Shown here: in pieces, positions 19,685 to 29,357 of the stretch
Layout of the letters: each line of letters opens with the position of its first letter
Position numbering within the stretch: the first letter of the stretch is position 1
DNA from: CAIXSC01 sp046349935
Lineage (GTDB): Bacteria > Planctomycetota > Planctomycetia > Pirellulales > Pirellulaceae
Assembly: GCA_046349935.1 (NCBI GenBank)
Contig: JAXMBK010000010.1
Coordinates: 315,226 to 379,225 of the forward strand
DNA: 64,000 nt
Direction: 5' to 3'
Program-made: the position numbers and the translations under genes
The notes under the pieces: model-generated
Database searches by the model: none
Told to the model about the DNA's origin: nothing
The model's input: only the letters and a program-made list of their open reading frames with translations

Positions 19685-21085
19685 CTACTTTCTAGCCTCC
19701 ACTCTCTGCGCAGCCGGGCGGTGGCGAGTGATTTCGGCGCGGAAGTCGCCGAGGCTGCTCCATAGCAGCGGGCGGTTAAGGTCGACTTCGGCCACGGCGA
19801 CCGTGCCCCACTGTTTGGCTTGCGCCAGCGGCTGGCCGGCGTGGTCGTAAACCGCCGAGATCATCCAGTTGGCCGAGACATCGGTGTAGGTGCTGCTGAC
19901 GACGTAGACGTGGTTCTCGCAGGCGCGGGCGGCGCCCAACAGCGGGTTGCAACCCCAGACGGGCCACGCAATCACCTCGGCGCCGCGGTTGCTTAGCTGC
20001 CGAGCCACCTCGGGAAAGAACCCGTCGTAGCACACCATCATGCCGACTTTGCCAAACCGTGTTTCGAAGACGGGATACTCGGTCCCCGGCTGCAATCCGG
20101 CTTCGATCTCGCCGCGCGGCAGACAAACCTTGCGATACTTGCCGACCACCTGCCCGTCGGGCCCAATGAGCACCGCGACGTTGTAGACCAGTCGCCCGTC
20201 TCGCTCGATCAATCCCACCGTCAAGTACAATTCGTGTTGCTTGGCCAACGTCCCAAAGTATTCGGTGGAGGGACCCGGAATCGGTTCCGCACACTCCACC
20301 ATCGTCAAGCCCGTGCCGAAGTAAGTCAGAGTCTCCGGCAGGACGACGAGGTCCGCTTTCTGCTTTGCGGCGTCGGCGATCAGCGGCGCGAAGAGTCGGC
20401 ACTTTTCGGCGGGCGTCTTCCCCTCGCGCGGCTGATAATGAATCGTCGCCAATCGCACTCGGCGCGGCGTCGGCGTCGGGATCGCCTCCAGCGATACATT
20501 GGACCACTCGAGCCGCGCTTGGGCGGCCCACCGGTAATGCAGCTCGAGCACCGCCCGCCGCGCTTTCGAGGGCGATTGGTAGACGTCTTCGACGGTGGTC
20601 CAGCCCGCCGAATCGATGGATTTGTCACGAGGGTATTCGGGTTCCGAGCGAGGAATCACGCCGGGCTGGTACGACGCAGTCGTCGGCTGGTCGTGCATCA
20701 CGGGCCGACCTTGCTCGTCTTGCCACAGGATGCGCACGACCGCCGCGCGCCGCGACTCCTCGACCCCCTCCATCCGACGCTGCGCGTGAAAGCGGTAGGT
20801 GCGGCCGCCCTCGACGGGGAGCGTCCGAGTCCACCAGCCGACGAGTCCTTCGTGGTCGTCGCCTTCGATGAGGAACCGGCCGCCGCCCGTGGGGCCGCCG
20901 TCGGGCAGCCATGCGAAGCGCGGACGGAGCTCCTCGCGCGGCGCTCCCGTCGTCCATCCCTCAGGTGCGCCGGCAGGCGTTGCGCTGCTTGCCGCCGGCT
21001 CGGCGCCCCGCGTTGCGCCGACCAGCACGCACCCCAGCCACAGCGAAAGCGCGCACCACGCCGCGCGGGTCGGAAAGCCATTCAT
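19685..21085 (-). CDS. Secreted carbon-nitrogen hydrolase (nitrilase superfamily)
   Basis: The family hydrolyses or condenses amide/nitrile carbon-nitrogen bonds through a Glu-Lys-Cys triad. All three are visible: E251 in VVLPETL, K319 in GKYRKVCLP and C352 in MMVCYDGFFPE. The protein is 466 residues long. Residues 1-28 look like a signal peptide, about 30-205 form an unrecognised beta-rich N-terminal domain (perhaps carbohydrate- or ligand-binding), and the C-terminal 260 residues are the catalytic domain. Secretion of a nitrilase-fold enzyme is unusual outside planctomycetes. An AGGAG lies about 9 bases before the ATG. The substrate cannot be told. Confidence 0.88.
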   Translation of the reverse strand: MNGFPTRAAWCALSLWLGCVLVGATRGAEPAASSATPAGAPEGWTTGAPREELRPRFAWLPDGGPTGGGRFLIEGDDHEGLVGWWTRTLPVEGGRTYRFHAQRRMEGVEESRRAAVVRILWQDEQGRPVMHDQPTTASYQPGVIPRSEPEYPRDKSIDSAGWTTVEDVYQSPSKARRAVLELHYRWAAQARLEWSNVSLEAIPTPTPRRVRLATIHYQPREGKTPAEKCRLFAPLIADAAKQKADLVVLPETLTYFGTGLTMVECAEPIPGPSTEYFGTLAKQHELYLTVGLIERDGRLVYNVAVLIGPDGQVVGKYRKVCLPRGEIEAGLQPGTEYPVFETRFGKVGMMVCYDGFFPEVARQLSNRGAEVIAWPVWGCNPLLGAARACENHVYVVSSTYTDVSANWMISAVYDHAGQPLAQAKQWGTVAVAEVDLNRPLLWSSLGDFRAEITRHRPAAQRVEARK

Positions 21086-21129
21086 GGTTGTCAGCTCCTA
21101 GGCCGAGCGACTCGGCGGTCATTCACGGG

Positions 21130-24100
21130 TTACTGTTCGCCCTTGAGGTACGCCAGCAAATCAGCGAACTCTTGAGGTTGGATTTGTTTTTCGAGTTCTT
21201 GCGGCATGAGCGACAGTTTGCTGGCGACGATCTGTTCGATGTCGCTGCGCAAGATGGTTTCTTCTTTCCCCAGCGACTGCCGCAGCGTAATGCTGGTCGG
21301 CGTCTCCGCCGACAACAGACCGGTGAGGACTCGCCCTTCGTGCGTCGTGACGACGTACGCGGCGAACCCTTGCGTGATTTCCTGTTCGGGAATCACGATG
21401 TGCAACAGAATGGTTTCCTTGGGTTGGTTGCGAATGCCGAACAGGTCGGGCCCGACGGGCGTCCCTTCACGGTCCAACCGATGGCAGGCCGCGCAGGTTT
21501 TCTTGAAGACCACTCGTCCGTTCGCCGCATCGGGCGTTAACGCCACGACCGACTTCAGCGACTCGTAAACCTGCAGGCGGTCCCCGGGAGTCAGCGACGC
21601 GTAGACCTTGGCCGCTCGAGCCTTGATCGCCGGATCGCGGTGTTCGGTAAGTTGCCGACGACGGAGTGAATCGATCGCGTTCGGCGGGACGGCACCCGAT
21701 TCGAGCGCCGCAAGCAGCCCGGGCAAGTGTTGCGGACCCGAGAGGACGGCGGCGAGCACTTCTTCGCGCAGCCGCGGGGTGTAGCCGCGGAAGCGTTCTG
21801 GATCGAGCAGCACGGCGGCGATCTGATCGTCTTTCATGAGTCCCAGGGCGCGAACGGCGCCTGATTGGACGGTCGCTGACTGTTGAGCGTCGACCAGTTT
21901 GAGCAGCCCAGCGCCGACGGCGGCGAAGTCGGCGTGGGCGAGCAGCGCGAGCGACTGGCCGCGCACTTCGTCCGGGGCGTCGGCATTCGCCGCCAACTCG
22001 AGCGCGCTGCGCAGCGTCCCCCGCAAGCGGTCGGCGAGCGCCGCGTGCTTGTCCCCGTCCATGGTCAATACGCTCAACAGCACCCCCTGCTCTCCCCCGG
22101 CGCCGCGACTGCGAATCGACTCGCCGAATCCTGCCAGCGAAGCGGCCAGCGGTACAAATGTCTCACTTTGTTGATCCCGAGCGCCGGGCGTCGCGTCATA
22201 GATCAGTTCGAGCGTCGCGGGCCAGTCTGCGGGCGGCGTGCTGGCGCCGAGCAGGCGGCCCATTTCGCTCCATAGTGCGGCGGACGGCGGCGACTTCTCG
22301 CGAGCGGTCGCAGTCGCAATGTCTCGGAACAGCGCTCGCTCGCGTCCCGCGGCGCCGCTCATCACGGCCGCGCGCGTCCACCGGTCCCCTGCCCCGCGCA
22401 CGGCCACTTGAGCCAGCGCAGGCGCCACGCGCGGGTCGGCGACGCCGCCCAGCGTCAATGCAGCTTGGAAGCGCACGCGGGCGTCCGGATCGTCGGCGAG
22501 CGTCAAGAGCCGCTCGACCCAAGCGCTGTTCTGAGTTGTTCGCGATTCGACCATCGATACGGCTTGTTCGCGTACGCCGGGCGACTCATGTCGCAGCGCG
22601 GCCGTCAGCGTGTCGTCGTCAAGCTGCCGGCGGGCGTCGAGCAGGCGGAGGGCGAGGCCCGCGGCGGGGCTGGGCGACTTCGCGTCTGCGGCCAGCACCT
22701 GGAGCGGTGCGACCAGGGACTCGTCGCTGCGTTGCGAAAGCAAGCGCCGCGCCGTGTCGCGCTGCCACGCGTTGGGATGCGAAAGGGCCTCGACCAACTG
22801 AAGCGGCGCAGCGGTCGCGAGTCCGATCGACAGGCGAGGTGCGAGTGCGTCGGCGGGAACGTCTTCCTTCACGACGCGCCACAGTCGACCCATCGTCTTG
22901 CCGCTTTCGAAGTCCGTGTGCTTTCGCACCTCGACCGGCAGGTAGTCGGGATGTTCGATCGTCTTTCGATACATGTCGCAGACGTACAACGCGCCATCGG
23001 GCCCCGTCGACAAGTACACGGGGCGAAACCAATTGTCGCGGCTCGCCAGGAACTCCATGCCGTCGCGGGCGCGCCGCGCGGCGTAGGTGGCGCCTTGCGG
23101 CGCGAGCGAATCGAAGTGGACCAAATTGCCGGTGGGATCGCAGGAGAAGACGCCGCCGCGATAGGCGTCGGGGAGGTTAGATCCGCGCCACACGTGCACG
23201 GCGCAGGCGGCTGTGAAGGTGCCGGCATGCGAGTCGGCGGTGGTGACGTTGCTGCTAAGCGGGTACAAACGTGCCGCTTGGCCGTGGCCTCGCAACGGTT
23301 CAGGCGCCAAGTCGTCGGGACAGTTATGCACGGTGTCGGCGAACGCCAATTGCGGATTGCGTCGCCAATACCGCGACTCGGTCACCACATGCTGAGCTTG
23401 AACTCGGTTGTAGCAAATGAAGCGATGGCCGGCGTCGTCGAACGACATGCCGAATTGTGCGCCGCCGTCGGCCGCTTCGAACTCGCCGGTCGTCGGCCGA
23501 AAGCGCAAGTCGGTGCGTCGAATCTCCACGGCGGGACGCTCGGGATGACGCGGCGACGTGACTTTGCCGCCCGTGAGTCCGCTGGTCACGTAGATCCAGC
23601 CGTCGGGGCCGAGCGTCGGGTGACTGACGCGCAGCTGCGTGCTGCCGCTGGTCGAGAAGCCGGTCAGCAGCACGTCGCGCTGTTCGGCTGTTCCATCGCC
23701 ATCGACATCTTTGAGGAACAGGATGTCGGGGGCGCAAGTGACGATGAGTCCGCCGTCCCACGGCAGGACGCCGTTCGGAAAAGTGAGTCCGCCGGCGAAC
23801 TCGACGCGCTGGTCGTACTGTCCGTCGCCATTGGAGTCGACGAGTTGAACGATGCGCCCGACGGGCGGTTGACCTTCGCCGGGGCCCGTGGGATAGCCGC
23901 GGTTTTCGACGACGAACAGTCGTCCGCGTTCGTCGAACGCCATGGCCACCGGACTGACCACCAATGGCTCGGCCGCGACCAACTCCAACCGCAGCCCAGG
24001 TTCCAACTGAAATGACTCGCGAGCTCGCTCGGGCGGCAAAGGACCGTCGATCGGCTCGGCGGCGGCGAGGCAACTGGCGGCGACGGCAAGCAGCACGAAC

Positions 24101-24144
24101 AGCGAGCGGGAGGCGAGCGGATTCAGGGCGGAGCGGATGATCAT
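21130..24144 (-). CDS. PVC-type haem-binding protein (propeller + HEAT + CxxCH)
   Basis: The 1004-residue protein combines three parts. After a signal peptide (about 1-27) comes a beta-propeller dehydrogenase-like domain (about 30-420) with Ca-loop-like DSNGDGQYD and DVDGDGTAEQ motifs. A HEAT-like helical region (about 440-850) follows. The C-terminal cytochrome c domain carries CAACH at about 884-888. This is the architecture of the membrane-bound dehydrogenase/putative haem-binding families that are strongly expanded in Planctomycetota. It probably oxidises an unknown, perhaps carbohydrate-derived, substrate in the periplasm. ATG 24144 was chosen over an upstream in-frame ATG because it begins a clear signal peptide. 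The gene starts about 45 bp upstream of the nitrilase-family gene's end of the same strand and may be co-transcribed with it. Confidence 0.92.
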   Translation of the reverse strand: MIIRSALNPLASRSLFVLLAVAASCLAAAEPIDGPLPPERARESFQLEPGLRLELVAAEPLVVSPVAMAFDERGRLFVVENRGYPTGPGEGQPPVGRIVQLVDSNGDGQYDQRVEFAGGLTFPNGVLPWDGGLIVTCAPDILFLKDVDGDGTAEQRDVLLTGFSTSGSTQLRVSHPTLGPDGWIYVTSGLTGGKVTSPRHPERPAVEIRRTDLRFRPTTGEFEAADGGAQFGMSFDDAGHRFICYNRVQAQHVVTESRYWRRNPQLAFADTVHNCPDDLAPEPLRGHGQAARLYPLSSNVTTADSHAGTFTAACAVHVWRGSNLPDAYRGGVFSCDPTGNLVHFDSLAPQGATYAARRARDGMEFLASRDNWFRPVYLSTGPDGALYVCDMYRKTIEHPDYLPVEVRKHTDFESGKTMGRLWRVVKEDVPADALAPRLSIGLATAAPLQLVEALSHPNAWQRDTARRLLSQRSDESLVAPLQVLAADAKSPSPAAGLALRLLDARRQLDDDTLTAALRHESPGVREQAVSMVESRTTQNSAWVERLLTLADDPDARVRFQAALTLGGVADPRVAPALAQVAVRGAGDRWTRAAVMSGAAGRERALFRDIATATAREKSPPSAALWSEMGRLLGASTPPADWPATLELIYDATPGARDQQSETFVPLAASLAGFGESIRSRGAGGEQGVLLSVLTMDGDKHAALADRLRGTLRSALELAANADAPDEVRGQSLALLAHADFAAVGAGLLKLVDAQQSATVQSGAVRALGLMKDDQIAAVLLDPERFRGYTPRLREEVLAAVLSGPQHLPGLLAALESGAVPPNAIDSLRRRQLTEHRDPAIKARAAKVYASLTPGDRLQVYESLKSVVALTPDAANGRVVFKKTCAACHRLDREGTPVGPDLFGIRNQPKETILLHIVIPEQEITQGFAAYVVTTHEGRVLTGLLSAETPTSITLRQSLGKEETILRSDIEQIVASKLSLMPQELEKQIQPQEFADLLAYLKGEQ

Positions 24145-24360
24145 GGCGGGCGCTCGGGCGGTCAGGGGAAGGATGGGACGGAATCGAGCGTCGTTATTCT
24201 GACGCGTGCGGGAAGCGGCAAGCAAGAGCGCGCGGGCTGGCGCGACCGTCCGAATCGTTCGACTTTATGAGTTTCAAGGAAGTTACAGCGGGAGAACGGC
24301 GGGCGGCGGTTTGCCTGGCGTCGGTTCGCAGCGCATCATGGAAGCGGGAGCGAACTAGTC

Positions 24361-24888
24361 ATGCGACGAACGTATCGATCACGCTGGGTCTACCGCCTCG
24401 GCATCCTTGGGGTGTTGGCGAGCGGCGCGGCCGCCTGGACGTTCGGCTGCTCGCGCAGCGAGTCGTCGTTGCCCGAATCGATTCAAAAGAAGATTCGCGA
24501 CAGCAACCAGACGGCGACTCAGCAAGAAGACGAGAAACTGCGACCGACGGTCGCGTCGGACGGCGTGACGACTCGGTTCACCGTCCGTCCCTTCGAAGAT
24601 TGGACGATGCGGGAGGCAGCGGCCGTAGCGCTGGGACGCATCGGCGAACCCGCCGTCCCTGCGCTCGTTGAAGCGTTGCGCAGCCACGACCCCGAAATTC
24701 GTTTGCAAGCCGCCGACACGCTGGCCCGCATCGGCCCCGGCGCCGAACAAGCCGTCCCGTCGCTGACCGAACTCCTGGAAGACGAAGACATCCGCATCCG
24801 CAAAGCGGCCGCCCGCGCCCTCGGCCAAATCGGCCCCAAAGCGGCCGAATCGGTCCCCTCGCTAATGCGCGCACTAGAATCCCCGTAG
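24361..24888 (+). CDS. HEAT-repeat lipoprotein
   Basis: The 175-residue protein has a hydrophobic leader ending in TFGC (Cys30 region), a plausible lipobox. A charged linker follows, then about three HEAT/PBS-lyase-type repeats: AAVALGRIGEPAVPALVEAL, AADTLARIGPGAEQAVPSL and AARALGQIGPKAAESVPSL. These form a small protein-binding solenoid. A GGGAG is about 11 bases upstream of the ATG. It is divergent from the PVC haem protein, so a functional link is possible but unproven. Its final codons are CCG TAG, and the TAG belongs to a family A repeat with a doubled CCGTAG foot. Confidence 0.8.
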   Translation: MRRTYRSRWVYRLGILGVLASGAAAWTFGCSRSESSLPESIQKKIRDSNQTATQQEDEKLRPTVASDGVTTRFTVRPFEDWTMREAAAVALGRIGEPAVPALVEALRSHDPEIRLQAADTLARIGPGAEQAVPSLTELLEDEDIRIRKAAARALGQIGPKAAESVPSLMRALESP

Positions 24889-25239
24889 CAAGCCGTAGCA
24901 CAAGGCTTCCAGCCTGTGACACCCCGCTCCAATATCGCGACGATCACCCTCTCAAGCAGACCCGGGCCAACATCCTCCTCGCGGCGCTACACAGCTTTCC
25001 ACGCCGCGCCGTTGCACCGCCTTGATCGCTCCTTCTTGTCTCTCACAGAGACACGGAGCCGCCACGTGCCCCTCATCCCCGGCCCTTCTCCCCGCGGCGG
25101 GGAGAAGGGAGCACAGTCCGCGCGTGTCGTTGTGCAACAAACGACAGCGTTGCGCCACAAACGACAGCGTTGCGCAGCAAACGACAGTGAGTCCGAGGCG
25201 CCGAACACTCCGAATTCAACAGAGCTTTTATCACTCCAC
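24885..25239. repeat. Non-coding region: family A hairpin and composite repeat copy 1
   Basis: This stretch has no convincing gene. It opens with a family A hairpin carrying two GTAG feet (24885-24888 and 24895-24898). A composite element at 25083-25239 then contains an 11-bp stem CCCTTCTCCCC/GGGGAGAAGGG (25083-25109), three direct repeats of about 20 bp ending AAACGACAG(C/T), and a conserved tail with GAGGCGCC and TTTTATCACTCCAC. An inverted copy of the same composite lies at 63837-63970. The composite ends exactly at the TAG stop (25240-25242) of the minus-strand cytochrome gene. Confidence 0.8.
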
Positions 25240-27045
25240 CTACAAACCCTCTAGAAACCGCACCAGCGCCGTCGCCTCTTCGTCCGAATACACGGCGTCG
25301 TTGGGGTGTCCGTGTCGCACGAAGACGTCGCGCAGCGAGACCGCTCGATTGTCGTGCAGCCACCGCGTCAGCTGGCTCGCGCCGCGCAGCGACGGCGGAT
25401 TGAACTTGCGCAAACCGCGTTCATCTTCGATTCCCACGTCGTAGGATTCGTGCGAGCTATAGACCAGCGGCGGGATATGACACTGGCCGCATTGCCGCCG
25501 TTCGAACACCAGCCGACCGTGCTCGAAAAGCAGCGCGTCTGCGGGGGAAGCGGCGGCTGGCGTCATGGGCGGCGGCGGCGGCAACGAGTGCAGGAAGGCG
25601 ACGAGATCGGTCGCGTTCTGAAATGTTGCGCCGTCGCCGTGCAGCGTGGTCGCCAGCGACTTGACGACTTGATCGTGCAAGTTGGCTTGCGTGCCGTTCC
25701 AGGCCCAGCGGTAAGTGAGTCCTGTGCCGAGCAGCGTGAGCGTGCGCTTCGGGCTACCGACGGAGTCGTCGCCCGAAGTGTCGGCGAGTCGCCCGTGGGT
25801 GTGACCGTCGGTATGGCAACTATGGCAACTCATCTGCCGCCCTGCCGACAAGCGCGCGTCAAAGAAAAGTCGCTCGCCGCGCTCCTTCGGCGACGGCGGC
25901 ACGGCGAGCCCCAGGGAGATGCGCCGAACCACGCTTCCCGAACGTGCGTCGACGACGGTCACGGCGTCATCCAGCGTGCTGACGACGGCGCAGAGGCTAA
26001 GTTGGGAAAGCGGCGCGACGACCAAGGGGCGAGCCCCCACGGCGACGCGCCGCGGCGGCGGCTCGTTCGCGCCTGGCGACCGCAGTACCAGTTCGTCGGT
26101 CCCCGCAGCCGTGATGCACGTGACGTCGCCGACCTGCGCCAAATCGGAGGGATCGGCGGCGTTGATCGTCGTCGACTCCAGCGAAAGCTCCATGCCCGCG
26201 GCCGCCAACGACTCCACCGAGAGGCGACTGAGTTCATGGCGCACGACCTGTCCCGTCGCCACGGCGTCGCGCGTGATCGCCGCTCGCTCGAACTGACGTT
26301 GATGCACCAGTTCGACGAATCGGCGATCACTGGACAGCGACAGCCGACGCACATTGTGCAGCGGCGTCGACCATTCAGCGGTTTGCCGCGACGTCGCTGA
26401 ATCGATCAGTGCCATGCGACCTCCGAAGGCGTCGGCGACGAGCACATGACGGTCGTCGGGCAGCACGCACTGGGCGCGCGGAGCAAAGGACAGTCGAAGG
26501 ACGGGGCCGGCGCGCGGCGAGTCATTCGTCCACTCGATCGCCTGCCAGGTATGCGACCACATCCCGGCGACGCACGCTCGGCGTCCGCCTGCGGCGAGCG
26601 TCGCGGACTGCGCGGCAGAAACCGTCGCGAGGGTCGAACGTCGCGCCAGCCGCCTGTTGCGCACGGAGAACTCGATGAGTTGGCCGTGCTGCGAGTCGAC
26701 GGCGAGCCAGCGTACGTCGTCGGTGTCCGCTTCCGCGTCGTCGCGCCGTGCTGGCAGCGGGCCTGCAAGCGACTCAAGGGCGCCGCCGAGCGTCAGTTCG
26801 TCGACGACGACGCCTTGGTCGCAGTCGACCAGGCTGATGGAACCCGAGCGGCGATTGGCGACCAGCAGATGTCGGCCGTCGCCCAAGGGAGCGGCCGCGA
26901 CCGGCCGCCGCACAAGCACGCTCGGCGCGGCGCGCGTCGGTTCGGCGATCGAGCGACCGCCGGTGGGCGCGAGCATCGCCAGCCGGAACGCGACGAGCGT
27001 CGCGGCGATGGACAGAGCGGAGCGGTAGAGCCTGCGGCGCGTCAC
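25240..27045 (-). CDS. Dihaem cytochrome c with N-terminal YVTN-like beta-propeller
   Basis: The 601-residue secreted protein begins with a basic, hydrophobic leader. A propeller of about 330 residues follows (repeats such as HLLVANRRSGSISLVDCDQG). Two c-type haem sites follow, CHSCH at about 407 and CGQCH at about 519, spaced as in cytochrome c peroxidase/MauG-like dihaem proteins. The GTG at 27045 was chosen because GTGA overlaps the TGA stop of pepT, a classic coupled start; longer forms run deep into pepT. A paralogue with identical haem spacing (112 residues) lies at 56726-58522. Function: probably periplasmic electron transfer or peroxidase-like chemistry. Confidence 0.85.
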   Translation of the reverse strand: MTRRRLYRSALSIAATLVAFRLAMLAPTGGRSIAEPTRAAPSVLVRRPVAAAPLGDGRHLLVANRRSGSISLVDCDQGVVVDELTLGGALESLAGPLPARRDDAEADTDDVRWLAVDSQHGQLIEFSVRNRRLARRSTLATVSAAQSATLAAGGRRACVAGMWSHTWQAIEWTNDSPRAGPVLRLSFAPRAQCVLPDDRHVLVADAFGGRMALIDSATSRQTAEWSTPLHNVRRLSLSSDRRFVELVHQRQFERAAITRDAVATGQVVRHELSRLSVESLAAAGMELSLESTTINAADPSDLAQVGDVTCITAAGTDELVLRSPGANEPPPRRVAVGARPLVVAPLSQLSLCAVVSTLDDAVTVVDARSGSVVRRISLGLAVPPSPKERGERLFFDARLSAGRQMSCHSCHTDGHTHGRLADTSGDDSVGSPKRTLTLLGTGLTYRWAWNGTQANLHDQVVKSLATTLHGDGATFQNATDLVAFLHSLPPPPPMTPAAASPADALLFEHGRLVFERRQCGQCHIPPLVYSSHESYDVGIEDERGLRKFNPPSLRGASQLTRWLHDNRAVSLRDVFVRHGHPNDAVYSDEEATALVRFLEGL

Positions 27046-28340
27046 TTGCCGGCCCACACCTGCACCAGTTGGACGAGGACGTCGACCGCCTGTTCCATCT
27101 CGTCGAGGCACGCCCATTCGAGCGGCGAATGGGGCGTGTGCTGGCCGGTCGAAAGGTTGGGCGTGGGGAGGCCGCGGGCGGTGAGCTGCGAACCATCGGT
27201 GCCGCCGCGAATGATCGCCAGCTTGTAGGGGCGTCCCAGGCGTCGATGCGCCTCTTCCGCAAACGACACGGCGCGCGGTTCCTTCTTCAGGCCCTCGCCC
27301 ATGTTGCGATACTGGGGCTTCACATCGACGTCGATCGCGATGCCGGGGAAATCGCGTTCAACTCCCTGAGCCGCCTGGCGAATCCGCTCGGCCTGCTCCG
27401 CCAGCGCCGTGGAATCAAAGTCGCGCAGCAAGATGCGAATCGTCACTTGAGCGACTCCGCCTTCGATCGTGTATGGGTGGAGGAACCCATCGCGCCCGTC
27501 GGTGACTTCCGGGGCGAGCAGGTGGCGCGGCAAGCGGTCGACGAGCGCCCCGGCCGCGCGCACCGCGTTGACCATCCGTCCCTTAGCGATCGAGGGATGA
27601 ATGTTGACGCCGCGCACCGTCGCCAGCGCCAAGTCGGCCGAAAACGTTTCGACGTCGACTTCGCCCGCGCCGCCGCCGTCGAGCGTATACGCGACGTGCG
27701 CCCCGAGTCGCTTGAGGTCGACGTGATCTACTCCATGTCCGATTTCTTCGTCGCACGTGAAGAGGACTTTAACCGGCCCATGCGGGATGGAAGGGTTTTC
27801 GATCAGCCGTTGAGCCATCTCGATGATCACGGCGATGCCCGCCTTGTCATCGGCGCCCAGCAGCGTCGTGCCGTCGGTCGTGATGAGCGTTCGTCCTTGC
27901 AAACGAGCCAGCTCCGGGCATTCGGCGGTGCGAATCACTTTGGTCGGATCGCCTGGCAACACGATGTCGCCGCCGGCATAGTTGCGCAGCACCTGCGGCT
28001 TTACGTTCTTCCCCGTCGTCTCCGGCGACGTATCGATGTGAGCGTTGAACGCCACGACTGGAACGTCCCCGGCGACATTGCCCGGCACCGTGCCGTACAC
28101 CAAACCAAACTCGTCGTGAACTACATCGACCAATCCAATGCGTCGCAGTTCGTCCGCCAGCTGCCGACCTAGATCCAACTGTCCGGGCGAGCTGGGGTAG
28201 GTCGTCGAGTCGGGGTTGGCCGTCGTGTCGACGATGACGTAACGCAAGAAGCGTTCCAAGAGCCGGTCGGAGTGGGCTGAGCTGGGCGTCGAGGCGGAAG
28301 TCGTGGAGCTAGTCATCGTGGGTCCCGAGGGGCTGGGCAT
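27042..28340 (-). CDS. pepT: Peptidase T (tripeptide aminopeptidase)
   Basis: This M20B dizinc aminopeptidase removes the N-terminal residue from tripeptides in the cytoplasm. The expected motifs are present in order: FNAHIDTSPE (metal His and Asp), TLLGADDKAG (bridging Asp), FTCDEEIGHG (catalytic/metal Glu) and the C-terminal GGTDGSQLTARGLPTPNLS with the late zinc ligand region. The 432-residue length is near the family norm. The N-terminus is uncertain because an in-frame ATG at 28316 would give 424 residues and neither start has a strong ribosome site. Its stop overlaps the GTG start of the dihaem cytochrome. Confidence 0.95.
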   Translation of the reverse strand: MPSPSGPTMTSSTTSASTPSSAHSDRLLERFLRYVIVDTTANPDSTTYPSSPGQLDLGRQLADELRRIGLVDVVHDEFGLVYGTVPGNVAGDVPVVAFNAHIDTSPETTGKNVKPQVLRNYAGGDIVLPGDPTKVIRTAECPELARLQGRTLITTDGTTLLGADDKAGIAVIIEMAQRLIENPSIPHGPVKVLFTCDEEIGHGVDHVDLKRLGAHVAYTLDGGGAGEVDVETFSADLALATVRGVNIHPSIAKGRMVNAVRAAGALVDRLPRHLLAPEVTDGRDGFLHPYTIEGGVAQVTIRILLRDFDSTALAEQAERIRQAAQGVERDFPGIAIDVDVKPQYRNMGEGLKKEPRAVSFAEEAHRRLGRPYKLAIIRGGTDGSQLTARGLPTPNLSTGQHTPHSPLEWACLDEMEQAVDVLVQLVQVWAGK

Positions 28341-28455
28341 CGCAAGCGAACGAAAGTCGTTAAGCTGGGTCCATCATGGCGAGCGACTGGAGGGTCTTCA
28401 ACGGGGACCCTGGCTCGCGCGTGGATCGTTTGTCCGCCTGCCGCAAGGAAACCGC

Positions 28456-29268
28456 ATGTCTTCGAATTCGGTTCGCTACCTGGTGTTCGACGTCGAGAGC
28501 ATCGCCGACGCTCGGTTGGTGAGCAAGCTGCGCTACCCAGGCGAGACGCTCGAGCCGGAGGCGGCGGTGAAGCGGTATCGCGAGGAACTGCTGGAGCAGC
28601 ACGGCTCGGATTTCATTCCCTACACGTTCCAGATGCCGATCTCGATCGTCGTCGCAAAAGTGGCGGCCGACTACCGGCTGCTCGACCTCGTGTCGCTGGA
28701 TGAGCCCCAATTCCGACCTCACGTGATTACGGAAAAATTCTGGAAGGGATGGGAGCTGTATAAGTGCCCGACGTTGGTCACGTTCAACGGACGCACGTTC
28801 GACGTGCCGCTGTTGGAATTGGCGGCGTTCCGCTTCGGGCTGCCGCTGGCGCGCTGGTTCAACATGACGGCGAAGACGTACGACCAGCCGCGCAACCGGT
28901 ACAACATGGAGTCCCATTTCGACTTGAACGACGTGCTGACGAATTACGGCGCGTCGCGCTTCACGGGCGGACTCAACTTGGCCGCCAACCTGCTCGGCAA
29001 ACCCGGCAAGCTCGACGTGAAGGGGCACATGGTGCAAGACCTGTACGAACAGGGCAAGCTGATGGAGATCAGCGATTACTGCCGCTGCGATGTGCTTGAT
29101 ACGTACTTCGTATTCTTACGCACCGCTGTGTTGCTGGGGCATATCACGCTGGAAGACGAGCAAAAGTTGGTGACGATCGCCAAACAGTGGCTCAGCGATC
29201 GCGTCGGCGTCAGTGCCGCGTACCGGTTGTACTTGGACAATTGGGGCGACTGGGATAATCCGTGGTAG
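28456..29268 (+). CDS. Predicted 3'-5' exonuclease (PolB-exonuclease-like)
   Basis: The 270-residue protein matches the DnaQ/PolB-like exonuclease fold. The ExoI motif FDVESI is near residue 11, LVTFNGRTFDVPLLEL near 115 is ExoII, and the late YCRCDVLDTY near 210 is ExoIII-like, so the acidic metal ligands are intact. It resembles the stand-alone PolB-type 3'-5' exonuclease family (DNA_pol_B_exo2) and lacks any polymerase domain. An AAGGAA precedes the ATG at a normal distance. It presumably acts in DNA repair or nucleic acid processing in the cytoplasm. It is divergent from pepT. Confidence 0.85.
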   Translation: MSSNSVRYLVFDVESIADARLVSKLRYPGETLEPEAAVKRYREELLEQHGSDFIPYTFQMPISIVVAKVAADYRLLDLVSLDEPQFRPHVITEKFWKGWELYKCPTLVTFNGRTFDVPLLELAAFRFGLPLARWFNMTAKTYDQPRNRYNMESHFDLNDVLTNYGASRFTGGLNLAANLLGKPGKLDVKGHMVQDLYEQGKLMEISDYCRCDVLDTYFVFLRTAVLLGHITLEDEQKLVTIAKQWLSDRVGVSAAYRLYLDNWGDWDNPW

Positions 29269-29357
29269 GCGATCGTGGGCGCTGGCGGGCTGAAAAATCG
29301 CCATAATCGCTAAATCTTGCCGCGGCGAATGTCGATGATCCAAGACGAGGTCTTGTG